From assembly GCA_034933305.1 (NCBI GenBank), contig JAYFNU010000002.1, forward strand, positions 20,780-84,779: a stretch of DNA of 64,000 bases. Reading direction: 5' to 3'. How positions within the stretch are numbered: the stretch's first letter is position 1; every line of letters starts with the position of its first letter. A program made the translations under genes and the position numbers. The notes below the pieces were generated by a model. That model searched no databases and was not told the origin of the DNA. It worked only from the letters and a program-made list of their open reading frames with translations. Positions 8,036 through 16,395 of this stretch are shown here, one piece after another. This DNA comes from JAYFNU01 sp034933305 (GTDB lineage Bacteria; Bacillota; Clostridia; Oscillospirales; Ruminococcaceae).

Positions 8036-8988
8036 GCCTGTTCTACTTTATCTGCCGCTACTTTATGTACTTCTTCATCCCGCTTCTCGTGGCGGCGACC
8101 GGCGGCCTGTTCTCGGAGCGCAGCGGCGTCATCAACATGGCCCTCGATTCCATCATGGTCTTCTCCGCGATGTGGGGCGTTTTCTTCCTCAAGGCGCTTG
8201 AGGGCAAGATGAACCCGCAGCTGGCGCTCATCCTCGCGCTGCTGCTGTCGGCGGCGACCGGCGTGCTGTTCGCGCTGCTGCTCGCCTACGCGGCCATCAC
8301 CCTGCGCGCCAATCAGACCATCGCCGCCATGGCGCTGAACACCTTCGCGCCCGCGTTCTGCATTTTCTACGCGCGCCTCGTCAACAGCGGCAATGAGAAC
8401 ATCGCCTTCTCGAACCTCTATCGCTTCGACAAGGTGCCGGTCCTGGGCGACATCCCCGTGATCGGCCCGATGTTCTTCCAGAACGCTTACATCACGACCT
8501 ACATCGGCATCGCGCTGTTCATCGTCTCCGCCATCGTCATCAACAAGACGCGCTTCGGCCTTCGCCTTTGCGCATGCGGCGAAAATCCGCAGGCGGCGGA
8601 CTCCCTGGGCATCAACGTCTACAAGCAGCGCTACAAGGCGCTGATCCTGTCCGGCGCGCTCGCCGGCATGAGCGGCCTGATGTATATCGTCCCGATCTCC
8701 GCGGCGTACAGCTGCACGGTCGCCGGCTACGGCTATCTCGCCATGTCGGTGCTGATCTTCGGCCAGTGGCGCCCGAGATCGCTCATCATCGCGGCGGCGT
8801 TCTTCAGCCTTTGCAAGACGCTCGCGGCCGCGTACACCAGCATCCCCTTCCTCGCCTCCCTGCCGCTGCCCGATGCGTTCTATAAGAGCGTTCCGTATAT
8901 TGTGACGCTCATTGCGCTGGCCTTCACGTCCAAGCACTCCCATTCGCCGAAGGCCAACGGCCAGCCGTACGACCAGGGCAAGAGATAA
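8032..8988 (+). CDS. Nucleoside ABC importer permease 2 (NupQ/YufQ-like)
   Basis: The 318-residue membrane protein belongs to the same permease family. It shows GGLFSERSGVINMALD in the first quarter and the coupling motif GLRLCACGENPQAADSLGI in the second half. It is translationally coupled to permease 1 (ATGA overlap) and closes the importer gene set; a terminator-like hairpin follows before the next phosphorylase pair. Confidence 0.9.
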   Translation: MSLFYFICRYFMYFFIPLLVAATGGLFSERSGVINMALDSIMVFSAMWGVFFLKALEGKMNPQLALILALLLSAATGVLFALLLAYAAITLRANQTIAAMALNTFAPAFCIFYARLVNSGNENIAFSNLYRFDKVPVLGDIPVIGPMFFQNAYITTYIGIALFIVSAIVINKTRFGLRLCACGENPQAADSLGINVYKQRYKALILSGALAGMSGLMYIVPISAAYSCTVAGYGYLAMSVLIFGQWRPRSLIIAAAFFSLCKTLAAAYTSIPFLASLPLPDAFYKSVPYIVTLIALAFTSKHSHSPKANGQPYDQGKR

Positions 8989-9013
8989 GCATTCCCCCAA
9001 CAATTCAAACAAC

Positions 9014-9073
9014 AAAAGGAATTTGCCGGGCTTTCACGCACACGAAACCCGCGCAGGTTCCTTTTGTCTTTTT
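9014..9073 (+). terminator. Terminator-like hairpin after the importer genes
   Basis: AAAAGGAA (9014-9021) pairs with TTCCTTTT (9058-9065), with an inner CGGGCTTT/AAACCCG stem, and is followed by a T-rich tract. The Shine-Dalgarno of the next phosphorylase follows at once, so it may only partly separate importer and phosphorylase expression. Confidence 0.65.
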
Positions 9074-9088
9074 ATGAGGTGAAATACG

Positions 9089-9907
9089 ATGCAGTATCTG
9101 AAGAACAGGCCGCTGACGGACGGCGACGGGCGGCTCAAATTCACGGGCCGCCGGCCGGGCGAGCTCGCGCCGACCGTGCTCATGCCCGGCGATCCGCAGC
9201 GCAGCAAGATCATTTCCGAGTATTTCAAAAAGGCCGATTTCGTCGGCCAGCGCAGCACCTTTGCCGCCTATACGGGCGAGACCGGCGACGGAACGCCCCT
9301 CTCGGTCGTGTCGTCCGGCATGGGGTGCATGTGCGTTTCCGTCGCGCTCGAGGAATTCGCGCAGCTCGGCGTGCGCAGCGTCATCCGCGTGGGCACCTGC
9401 GCGGGCATCCAGCCCGAGATCCAGCCCGGCACGCTGATGATCGCGAGCGGCTGCGTGCGCGGCGAGGGCGCGTCCTACGAATATGCGCCGCCCGAGTTCC
9501 CCGCGGTCGCCGATCACCGGCTCGTGTCGGCGCTTGCGGCGGCCTGCGCCGAGTTCGGCGAGACGCCCGACATCGGGCTCTACCGCGCGCACGACTCCTT
9601 CTATATGGAATCCATGGCGGCCCACGAGGGCCTCAGGCAGCGCATGCAGATCTGGCAGGACACCAACGTGCGCGCGGTCGAGAACGAGAGCGGCACGCTG
9701 TTCACGATGGGCTACCTGCTGGGCATCCGCACCGCGACGATCTGCGTCGCGCTCGGCTACATGCTCGCCGATCACGACATGTTCGACGCGAACATCTATC
9801 CGGCCTACAAGGATCCGGATTTCCTCAAAAAGCGCATCGAGGTCGCGAGCCGCGTTTCCATCCGCGCCGCGGAGATCCTGCGGCAGCGGGAAAAGGAGGG
9901 GAGATAA
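9089..9907 (+). CDS. Nucleoside phosphorylase (PNP/UDP family), intact phosphate loop
   Basis: The 272-residue product is closely related to the first gene of the window: both share a (L/F)KFTG-type lead-in, MPGD loop, the CVRGEGASYEYAPPEFPA stretch and the pattern YRAHDS. The phosphate loop GDPQR (34-38), the IRVGTC strand (R100) and AVENESG are intact. At the position of the cross-subunit arginine it has Ser56, with an arginine one residue earlier (R55). A GAGGTG Shine-Dalgarno lies upstream. It precedes a degenerate paralogue by two bases. Confidence 0.9.
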   Translation: MQYLKNRPLTDGDGRLKFTGRRPGELAPTVLMPGDPQRSKIISEYFKKADFVGQRSTFAAYTGETGDGTPLSVVSSGMGCMCVSVALEEFAQLGVRSVIRVGTCAGIQPEIQPGTLMIASGCVRGEGASYEYAPPEFPAVADHRLVSALAAACAEFGETPDIGLYRAHDSFYMESMAAHEGLRQRMQIWQDTNVRAVENESGTLFTMGYLLGIRTATICVALGYMLADHDMFDANIYPAYKDPDFLKKRIEVASRVSIRAAEILRQREKEGR

Positions 9908-9909
9908 CC

Positions 9910-10671
9910 ATGGCCTTCAAAAGTCAGAGAATGGTCCACGCGGACGGCCGGATGCATCATCTCGGCACGCTCGAATGCGACGTCGCGCCCGTCATGCTGC
10001 TCACGGCGGGCGTCGAGGAGGTGCGGGACATCGCCGCGCTGCTCGACAGATCCGAGGAGCGCGCGCTCTACCGCGAGTATCTCACCTGCAAGGGCGAAAA
10101 GGACGGCGTGCCCGTCGGCGTCATGTCGTCGGGACACGGCTGCATGCCCATGGCCATCGCGGTCGAGGAACTCAACCATCTCGGCGTCAAGACGCTGCTC
10201 AAGGTCGGGGCCGGCGCGGCCGTCATAAGCGGCATAAAACCGGGCACGATAGTCATACCGACCGCCGCGGTGCGCGGCGAGGGTGCGACGAAGGAATACG
10301 TGGGGCTCGAGTATCCGGCGGTCGCCGATATGGCGCTGCTCGACACCGTCATCGACGCGGCCTACGCCGCCGGCGAGCAGCCCCTGTGCGGGGTCGTGCG
10401 CAGCCACGACGCCTACTACGCGGAGAACCCCGTCGCGTCCGGCGCGGCGGAAAAGAACGACCGCTGGGCGCAGCTCGGCGTGCTGCTGACGGAAAACGAG
10501 CTGTCCTCGATGTTCGTCGTCTCGTCGATCCTGCGCCTTCGCGCGGCGGGCGTCTGCGTCGTCGAGGAGAACCTCGCCGACGGCACGGCGCTGTCCGCGC
10601 AGGAGCTGAAGCAGCGGCTCGCCGTCTGCTACGGCATCGCGCTCGCCGCCGCCGTGAAATCGGGCCGGTAA
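9910..10671 (+). CDS. Nucleoside phosphorylase paralogue with degenerate phosphate site
   Basis: The 253-residue product aligns over its whole length with the family, but the GDPxR loop is replaced by TAGVEEVR (32-39), the strand arginine is lysine (K98) and the ribose motif is TENELS. The cross-subunit arginine equivalent (R55, in LYREYLT) is retained. It is most like the degenerate gene at 789-1589 and, like it, directly follows an intact paralogue. It could be a non-catalytic partner or an enzyme with an altered co-substrate. A SigA promoter for the next operon starts just after its stop. Confidence 0.85.
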   Translation: MAFKSQRMVHADGRMHHLGTLECDVAPVMLLTAGVEEVRDIAALLDRSEERALYREYLTCKGEKDGVPVGVMSSGHGCMPMAIAVEELNHLGVKTLLKVGAGAAVISGIKPGTIVIPTAAVRGEGATKEYVGLEYPAVADMALLDTVIDAAYAAGEQPLCGVVRSHDAYYAENPVASGAAEKNDRWAQLGVLLTENELSSMFVVSSILRLRAAGVCVVEENLADGTALSAQELKQRLAVCYGIALAAAVKSGR

Positions 10672-10672
10672 A

Positions 10673-10701
10673 TTGACTTACAGCGCTGAAAAGGGTAAAA
10701 T
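10673..10701 (+). promoter_or_regulatory. SigA-type promoter of the EctB-like gene
   Basis: TTGACT (10673-10678) and TAAAAT (10696-10701) are spaced by 17 bp. The start would lie near 10708, about 55 bases before the TTG start codon. Confidence 0.7.
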
Positions 10702-10762
10702 GAAAAATAACCGCACAGCGGCGTTTCGTGTTTGAAGTATTCTGATAAGAGGAGAAACCATC

Positions 10763-12013
10763 TTGAACACAAAGCCTTTTGAAGCGTATGAATCCGAGGT
10801 CCGCTCCTATTGCCGCCGTTTTCCGGCGGTGTTCACGAAGGCCAAGGGCTCAAAATACTGGGACGAGGACGGCAACGAGTACATCGACTTTTTCAACGGC
10901 GCCGGCGCGCTCAACTACGGCCACAACAACGAGGAGATCAAGGGCCAGCTGATCGATTATCTCGAATCCGACGGCGTGCTGCACGCGCTCGACATGTACA
11001 CCGTGCCGAAGCGTGAGTTCATCGAGACGTTCGAGAGCAAGATCCTCAAGCCGCGCGGGCTCGATTATAAGATCATGTTCACCGGACCGACGGGCACCAA
11101 TGCCGTCGAAGCGGCGCTCAAGCTCGCCCGCAAGGTGAAAAAGCGTCCCGGCGTTTTCGCGCTCATGGGCGCATTCCATGGCATGACGCTCGGCGCGCTG
11201 GCGCTCACGACCGATGCCGACTCCCGCGGCGGCGCGGGCGTGCCGCTCGACAACGTCACGCATGTCCCGGCCCCCGGCATGTTCGAGGGGCTTGACACGA
11301 TCGCCTATATGCAGACGCTCATCGACGACGACCATTCCGGCGTCGAAAGACCGTCGGCGCTCGTCATCGAAACGATCCAGGCGGAGGGCGGCGTCAACGT
11401 CATGCCCGTCCAGTGGCTGCGCGACGTGCGCGCCTTCTGCGACCGCAACGACATTCTGCTCATCGTCGATGATATCCAGGTCGGCGTCGGCCGCAGCGGC
11501 TATTTCTTCTCCTTCGAGCGCGCGGGCATCGTGCCCGACATCGTCACGCTGTCGAAATCCATCGGCGGCTACGGCATGCCCATGGCGCTGACGCTGTTCC
11601 GGCCCGAGCTCGACATCTGGACCCCCGGCGAGCACAACGGAACCTTCCGCGGCAACCAGCTGTCCATCGTCGCCGCGCGCGCGGGCATCGATTATTTCGT
11701 CGCCCACCGCATCGACGAGGAGGCCCGCCGCAAGGGCGAGATCATCCGCGGCTTCCTTGAAAAGGAAGTCCTGCCGCTCGACAGCCGCCTGCAGGTGCGC
11801 GGCATCGGCATGATCTGGGGCGTCGATTTCTCCGGCGTCGGCGACAAGATGTGCGGCAAGGTGCTGTCGTCCTGCTTCAAGAAAAAAGTCGTCATCGAGA
11901 GCGCGGGGCGCAAAAACGCCGTGCTCAAGATCATGGCGGCGCTGACGATCGAAGACGACGTGCTGCTCGACGGTCTCGGGAGACTCCGCGACGCGATCCG
12001 CGAGAATCTGTAA
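10763..12013 (+). CDS. Class III aminotransferase, diaminobutyrate--2-oxoglutarate type (EctB-like)
   Basis: The 416-residue PLP enzyme matches the EctB family throughout: FFNGAGALNYGHN, MFTGPTGTNAVEAALKLAR, the Asp in IVDDIQVGVGRSG and the PLP lysine K265 in LSKSIGGYG. EctB enzymes convert aspartate semialdehyde to L-2,4-diaminobutyrate. No ectA, ectC or aspartokinase gene is nearby, so ectoine synthesis is not supported here. The start is TTG after AAGAGGAG. A terminator separates it from an ATP-grasp gene on the same strand, which could use the diamino acid. Confidence 0.88.
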   Translation: MNTKPFEAYESEVRSYCRRFPAVFTKAKGSKYWDEDGNEYIDFFNGAGALNYGHNNEEIKGQLIDYLESDGVLHALDMYTVPKREFIETFESKILKPRGLDYKIMFTGPTGTNAVEAALKLARKVKKRPGVFALMGAFHGMTLGALALTTDADSRGGAGVPLDNVTHVPAPGMFEGLDTIAYMQTLIDDDHSGVERPSALVIETIQAEGGVNVMPVQWLRDVRAFCDRNDILLIVDDIQVGVGRSGYFFSFERAGIVPDIVTLSKSIGGYGMPMALTLFRPELDIWTPGEHNGTFRGNQLSIVAARAGIDYFVAHRIDEEARRKGEIIRGFLEKEVLPLDSRLQVRGIGMIWGVDFSGVGDKMCGKVLSSCFKKKVVIESAGRKNAVLKIMAALTIEDDVLLDGLGRLRDAIRENL

Positions 12014-12022
12014 AACGCGCAG

Positions 12023-12057
12023 CGGCAGCGGCGATCGAAGACCGCCGCTGCCGTTTT
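12023..12057 (+). terminator. Rho-independent terminator after the EctB-like gene
   Basis: CGGCAGCGGCG (12023-12033) pairs perfectly with 12043-12053, followed by TTTT. Confidence 0.8.
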
Positions 12058-12092
12058 CATGTCCGCAAAAAATGGGATGGGGTTGGGAAAGT

Positions 12093-13112
12093 ATGGATCT
12101 TCGCTATCTGCGGCGCGTCGTGGGCGGCGCGTCGTTCGGCAAGGCGGCCGAAGCCGTTGACGCCGTGCACGAGAAAACCGGCCGGCCGAAGGCGCTCATC
12201 GCCCTCGACATGGCGGGCTGCCTTGCGCGCTACGGCGCGGGCTACAAGGATTATCTCATTTTCGAGTTCTACGCGATGAACGCGCGGGAGCGCGCGACGT
12301 ACATGACGCGGTTCAAGAACCGAAAGCTCATCACCGCGCTCAACGACCAGGCCTATTCCTATATCTTCGACAAAAAGAACGTCTTCGACGAGCGCTTCCG
12401 GGATTTTCTCGGCCGCGAGGTGATCGACCTCGCAAAGACCGATTTCCCGGCGTTCGAGCGCTTTTACGCCGGAAAGACGGCCATTTTCGCGAAGCCGTAC
12501 TCGGGCGAGAGCGGCAAGGGCATCGAAAAGCTCAAGACGGCCGACTTTGCCGACGCGGCGGCCGCCTGGGCCTATGTCACCGATCCCGCGAAGAATTTCG
12601 GCGTGCTCGAAGAGCCCATCGTGCAGCACGAGGCCGCGAGCAGGATCTATCCCTGCGCGATCAACTGCTTCCGCATCGTCACGATGGTCTGGAAGGGCGA
12701 GCCGTACATCCTTTACGCCGTGTTCAAGATGGGCAACGGCGGCCGCTTCATCGACAATCTCGACAACGGCGGTGTCTGCTGCCACTTCGATCTCGACAAG
12801 GGGGAGATCTGCGGGCGGGGCCACACGCAGCAGCTCGTATGCTACGACGCGCACCCCTATACCGGCATCCCCTTCGCCGGCTACAAGCTGCCCTACATGG
12901 ACGAGGTCAAGGCGCTCGTGAAAAAGGCGGCGCTCGTCGTGCCCCAGATCCGCTATGTCGGCTGGGACGTCTGCCTGACGCCGACGGGGCCCGCGATCGT
13001 CGAGGGGAACGATTTCCCCGGCTACGACTTTCCGCAGCTGCCCGACCCGGACAAGCCGCGCGTCGGCCTGCTCGGGCAGATCCGGGCGATCATCCCCGAT
13101 TTCAAGCTGTAA
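12093..13112 (+). CDS. ATP-grasp protein (sugar-transfer-associated ATP-grasp type)
   Basis: The roughly 339-residue product resembles the ATP-grasp family PF14397. Visible features are an ATP-binding KPYSGESGKGIEKL segment (about 130-145), a central VLEEPIVQHE strand, an NCFRIVT arginine segment, and EGNDFPGYDF near the C-terminus where ATP-grasp enzymes hold metal-binding Glu/Asn. Such enzymes join a carboxylate to an amine or similar nucleophile using ATP. ATG 12093 lies after GGGATGGGG; an in-frame ATG at 12072 is also possible. The neighbouring diaminobutyrate aminotransferase suggests an amine substrate, but this is inference. Confidence 0.75.
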   Translation: MDLRYLRRVVGGASFGKAAEAVDAVHEKTGRPKALIALDMAGCLARYGAGYKDYLIFEFYAMNARERATYMTRFKNRKLITALNDQAYSYIFDKKNVFDERFRDFLGREVIDLAKTDFPAFERFYAGKTAIFAKPYSGESGKGIEKLKTADFADAAAAWAYVTDPAKNFGVLEEPIVQHEAASRIYPCAINCFRIVTMVWKGEPYILYAVFKMGNGGRFIDNLDNGGVCCHFDLDKGEICGRGHTQQLVCYDAHPYTGIPFAGYKLPYMDEVKALVKKAALVVPQIRYVGWDVCLTPTGPAIVEGNDFPGYDFPQLPDPDKPRVGLLGQIRAIIPDFKL

Positions 13113-13115
13113 ATT

Positions 13116-13147
13116 AAAAAGCGGCGGCCGGAAGGCCGCCGCTTTTG
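13116..13147. terminator. Bidirectional terminator between convergent genes
   Basis: GCGGCGGCC (13121-13129), GGAA, GGCCGCCGC (13134-13142) has A-run and T-run flanks, serving the ATP-grasp gene on + and the SDR gene on -. Confidence 0.85.
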
Positions 13148-13166
13148 TCAGGCGGGGAAGACGGCA

Positions 13167-13955
13167 TCAGCCGTACAGCTTGCCGACGAGACGGTTGCAG
13201 ACGTCGACGGGCAGGAGCTTGTCGATCACGACGAAGACCCTGTATTTGGCCCCCGCGGTGTACAGCACGCGCGGGTGTTTTTTTTGCGCGACGCGGCAGA
13301 TGACCGACGCCACGTACGCCGGCGTCATGCCGCCCTGTTCGTCCTTCTCCATCGCACCCACCGCCTTCTGGATGCGCCCCCCGTAGAGCGGCGCGCCCGC
13401 GGCGCTCTTCTGCCGCGCGGCGGTGAAGCCCGTGTGCACGTCGCCCGGCATGACCGCGCTCACGCGGATGCCGGCCGGGCGCAGCTCGTTCGCGAGCGCG
13501 AGGACGAGCGAATTGATCGCCGCCTTGGAGGCGGAGTAAAAGGCCTGGAAGGGGATAGACAGCGGCGCCGCGACGGAGCTGACCGCGACGATGTGCGCGT
13601 CGTCGCTTTTGCGCAGATACGGCAGCGCCTCGCGGATGCTGCGGAAGACGCCGAAGAAATTGACGTCGAACTGCCGCTGCGCCGCCTCGTCGGTCGTGAA
13701 TTCGACCGCGCCGGAAATGCCCATGCCCGCGTTGCACACGAGCAGGTCGAGCGAACCCTCGGCCTCGTAGACCGACCGGAAGGCCGCCGCGAGCGACGCC
13801 GTCTGGGTCACATCCGCCGGGAGGTGGTGCACGACGGGCGTGTCGCTGCCGAAACGGCTGAAGTCGTAGACGACGTATCCCCTGTCGGCGAGCATCGCCG
13901 CCGTGCTTTCCCCGATGCCGCTGCTGCCGCCCGTGACGACCGCTACTCTTTTCAT
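13167..13955 (-). CDS. SDR-family NAD(P)-dependent oxidoreductase
   Basis: The 262-residue product is a classical short-chain dehydrogenase with the cofactor motif TGGSSGIG at the N-terminus, the NAG strand (LVCNAGMGISG), a catalytic Ser in VSSVAAP and YSASK at the active site. I place the start at the ATG ending at 13955, which has GGAGGG upstream; a longer frame upstream has no ribosome binding site. It is monocistronic and shares a terminator with the convergent ATP-grasp gene. The substrate is unknown. Confidence 0.88.
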   Translation of the reverse strand: MKRVAVVTGGSSGIGESTAAMLADRGYVVYDFSRFGSDTPVVHHLPADVTQTASLAAAFRSVYEAEGSLDLLVCNAGMGISGAVEFTTDEAAQRQFDVNFFGVFRSIREALPYLRKSDDAHIVAVSSVAAPLSIPFQAFYSASKAAINSLVLALANELRPAGIRVSAVMPGDVHTGFTAARQKSAAGAPLYGGRIQKAVGAMEKDEQGGMTPAYVASVICRVAQKKHPRVLYTAGAKYRVFVVIDKLLPVDVCNRLVGKLYG

Positions 13956-14121
13956 ACCGTTCCCTCCGTTTCGCAGACCCCTGAGAATTTTTTCTATTTT
14001 CGCACTTTTCGCGCCGCTTGGCAAGGCTTGTGAAAAATTTTACCGGCGCCCGCGCGGACAAAACGCTTTTTTCCCGGGCATGCGCCGCCCGAAAAGAGGG
14101 AATCCTTCCTAAAAAAACCAC

Positions 14122-14149
14122 TTGACTTTTGTGAGGAATGCCCTATAAT
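14122..14149 (+). promoter_or_regulatory. SigA-type promoter of the MarR/exporter operon
   Basis: TTGACT (14122-14127) and TATAAT (14144-14149) are 16 bp apart, immediately followed by an inverted repeat. Confidence 0.8.
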
Positions 14150-14166
14150 TGTTAGGTAGCTAACAA
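14149..14166 (+). promoter_or_regulatory. Inverted repeat, probable MarR operator
   Basis: TTGTTAG (14149-14155) and CTAACAA (14160-14166) form a perfect 7-4-7 inverted repeat that overlaps the last base of the -10 box and the expected transcription start. This is the classic position for autorepression by the MarR protein encoded 26 bases downstream. Confidence 0.75.
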
Positions 14167-14191
14167 ATATACGGCGGGAAAGTGAGACGGA

Positions 14192-14644
14192 ATGTGCGAA
14201 ACAAACGACGATCAGACGCGGCATCTCGGCTTTGAGATCCGGCGGCTGTCGAATCTGCTGCGGCGCAATTTCGACGGCATGGCCGTGCGGACGCTGCCGC
14301 AGGACATCACGGGCGTGCAGATCTGGATGCTCGGCTATATCGCGCGCGAGAGCGTCAGCGGCGATGTTTTCCAGCGCGATATCGAGAAGCGATTCAATGT
14401 CCGCCGCGCGAGCGCAACGGGCATGCTGCAGCTGCTCGAGAAGAACGGCATGATCACGCGCGAGAGCGTGCCCTATGACGCGCGCCTCAAGAAGATCGTC
14501 CTGACCGACCGCGGCAGGAGCGCCTCCGAGGCGATGCACAAAAACATCGGGGCGTTCGAAAAAGAGATCACCGACAGCATCGAACCGGACGATCTCGCCG
14601 CATTTTACCGCGTGATCGATACGATCCGCGGCATGCTGGAATAA
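14192..14644 (+). CDS. MarR-family transcriptional regulator
   Basis: The 150-residue product has a MarR winged helix: a recognition region KRFNVRRASATGMLQLLEKNGMI-like (about 69-91) followed by a wing containing DARLKKIVLTDRG. MarR proteins are dimeric repressors released by small ligands. It is the first gene before a two-subunit ABC exporter, and a perfect inverted repeat overlies its promoter, so it probably represses its own operon until an exporter substrate is present. Confidence 0.9.
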   Translation: MCETNDDQTRHLGFEIRRLSNLLRRNFDGMAVRTLPQDITGVQIWMLGYIARESVSGDVFQRDIEKRFNVRRASATGMLQLLEKNGMITRESVPYDARLKKIVLTDRGRSASEAMHKNIGAFEKEITDSIEPDDLAAFYRVIDTIRGMLE

Positions 14645-14664
14645 TATTTTACCCGGAGGTACGC

Positions 14665-16395
14665 ATGATAAAAAAACTCGCCCCGTGTGTGGGCAAATAC
14701 AAAAAAGACGCGATCCTCACCCCCTTCTTTGTCATCCTCGAGGTGATGATGGAGGTGCTCATCCCGCTCGTCATGGTCAGCCTGATCGACGACGGCGTGG
14801 AGGCCGGCAACATGAACGTCGTGCTGCGCTACGGCGCCGTCCTCGTGGCGGCGGCGCTGCTGTCGCTCGCCTTCGGCGTGCTGTCGGGATATTTCGCGTC
14901 GAGCGCGTCGGCGGGGTTCGCGAAGAATCTCCGCCAGAAAATGTACTACAAGATCCAGGACTTTTCCTTCAAGAACATCGACAAATTCTCGGCGTCAAGC
15001 CTTGTCACGCGCCTGACGACGGACGTGTCCAACGTGCAGCAGGCCTTCCAGATGATCACGCGCATCGCGGTGCGCTCGCCGGTCATGCTCATCTTCTCGC
15101 TGCTCATGTCCTACCGCATCAATCCGCACCTCGCGATGATCTATCTCGCGGTCGTGCCGGTGCTCGCCATCGGGCTGTACCTCATCATCCGCAAGACCTT
15201 CCCCATCATGCAGAAGGTCTTCCGGACGTACGACAAGCTCAACAGCGTCGTGCAGGAGGACGTGCGCGGCATCCGCGTCGTCAAGTCCTTCGTGCGCGAG
15301 GAGTATGAAAAGAAGAAGTTCGGCGGCGTCTCGGGCGAGCTGTTCAATTACTATTCCGCGGCTGAAAAGCTCATCGTGCTGAACAACCCGCTCATGCAGT
15401 TCTGCGCCTACGGGTGCATGCTGCTGCTGTCGTGGTTCGGCGCAAAGTACGTCATCCGCTCCGAGATGACGACCGGCCAGCTGATGAGCCTGCTGTCGTA
15501 CACCATGCGCATCCTCATGAGCCTCATGATCCTGTCGATGGTCTTCGTCATGATCGTCATCGCGCGCGAATCCGCCGTGCGCATCGCCGAGGTGCTCGAC
15601 GAGCAGCCGGAGTTCGACGACCCGAAGCAGCCCGCCGGCGAAGTCGCCGACGGCAGCATCGAGTTCGATCACGTCAGCTTCAGCTACGGCGGCGCCAATC
15701 TCGCGCTCAAGGACGTCAGCCTGCGGGTGAACGCCGGCGAGACGATCGGCATCCTCGGCGGCACGGGCAGCGCGAAATCGACTTTTGTGCAGCTGATCCC
15801 GCGCCTGTACGAGGCGACGAAGGGAAGCGTCCGCGTCGGCGGGCACGACGTGCGCGAATACGACATCGAAACGCTGCGCAACGCCGTCGCGATGGTGCTG
15901 CAGAAGAACGAGCTGTTCTCCGGCACCATCAAGGAGAATCTGCGCTGGGGCGATCCCGACGCGACCGACGAGGAGCTCGTGCACGCGTGCGAGCTCGCGC
16001 AGGCCGACGGCTTCATCCGCGAGTTTCCCGACGGCTACGACACCTACATCGAACAGGGCGGCTCCAACGTGTCCGGCGGCCAGAAGCAGCGGCTGTGCAT
16101 CGCGCGGGCGCTGCTCAAAAAGCCGAAGATCCTCATCCTCGACGATTCGACGAGCGCCGTCGACACCGCGACGGACGCGCGCATCCGCAAGGCGTTCCGG
16201 GAGGAGATCCCGAACACCACGAAGCTCATCATCGCGCAGCGCGTCGCCTCCGTCATGGACGCCGACCGCATCCTTGTGCTCGACAACGGCCGGGTCAACG
16301 GCTTCGGCACGCACGCGCAGCTGCTCGCGTCCAATCCGATCTACAAGGAAGTATACGAGACCCAGACGAGGGGGGGCGAAGCAGATGGCGAATGA
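14665..16395 (+). CDS. ABC exporter half-transporter, degenerate-site subunit
   Basis: The 576-residue product has an N-terminal six-helix membrane domain (about 1-310) and a C-terminal ATPase domain. The ATPase carries non-consensus residues: Walker A GGTGSAKS (alanine for the third glycine), DDSTSAVD after Walker B (Asp in place of the catalytic Glu) and IIAQRV (Gln for the switch His). The signature NVSGGQKQR is intact. This is the pattern of the inactive-site subunit of heterodimeric multidrug exporters such as BmrCD or TM287/288. The Shine-Dalgarno is CGGAGG and the gene overlaps its partner by 11 bases. Confidence 0.9.
   Translation: MIKKLAPCVGKYKKDAILTPFFVILEVMMEVLIPLVMVSLIDDGVEAGNMNVVLRYGAVLVAAALLSLAFGVLSGYFASSASAGFAKNLRQKMYYKIQDFSFKNIDKFSASSLVTRLTTDVSNVQQAFQMITRIAVRSPVMLIFSLLMSYRINPHLAMIYLAVVPVLAIGLYLIIRKTFPIMQKVFRTYDKLNSVVQEDVRGIRVVKSFVREEYEKKKFGGVSGELFNYYSAAEKLIVLNNPLMQFCAYGCMLLLSWFGAKYVIRSEMTTGQLMSLLSYTMRILMSLMILSMVFVMIVIARESAVRIAEVLDEQPEFDDPKQPAGEVADGSIEFDHVSFSYGGANLALKDVSLRVNAGETIGILGGTGSAKSTFVQLIPRLYEATKGSVRVGGHDVREYDIETLRNAVAMVLQKNELFSGTIKENLRWGDPDATDEELVHACELAQADGFIREFPDGYDTYIEQGGSNVSGGQKQRLCIARALLKKPKILILDDSTSAVDTATDARIRKAFREEIPNTTKLIIAQRVASVMDADRILVLDNGRVNGFGTHAQLLASNPIYKEVYETQTRGGEADGE

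Noticed and set aside
10763..13112. Ectoine biosynthesis cluster
   Set aside because: Only an EctB-like gene is present; ectA, ectC and ectD are absent, and the neighbour is an ATP-grasp protein.
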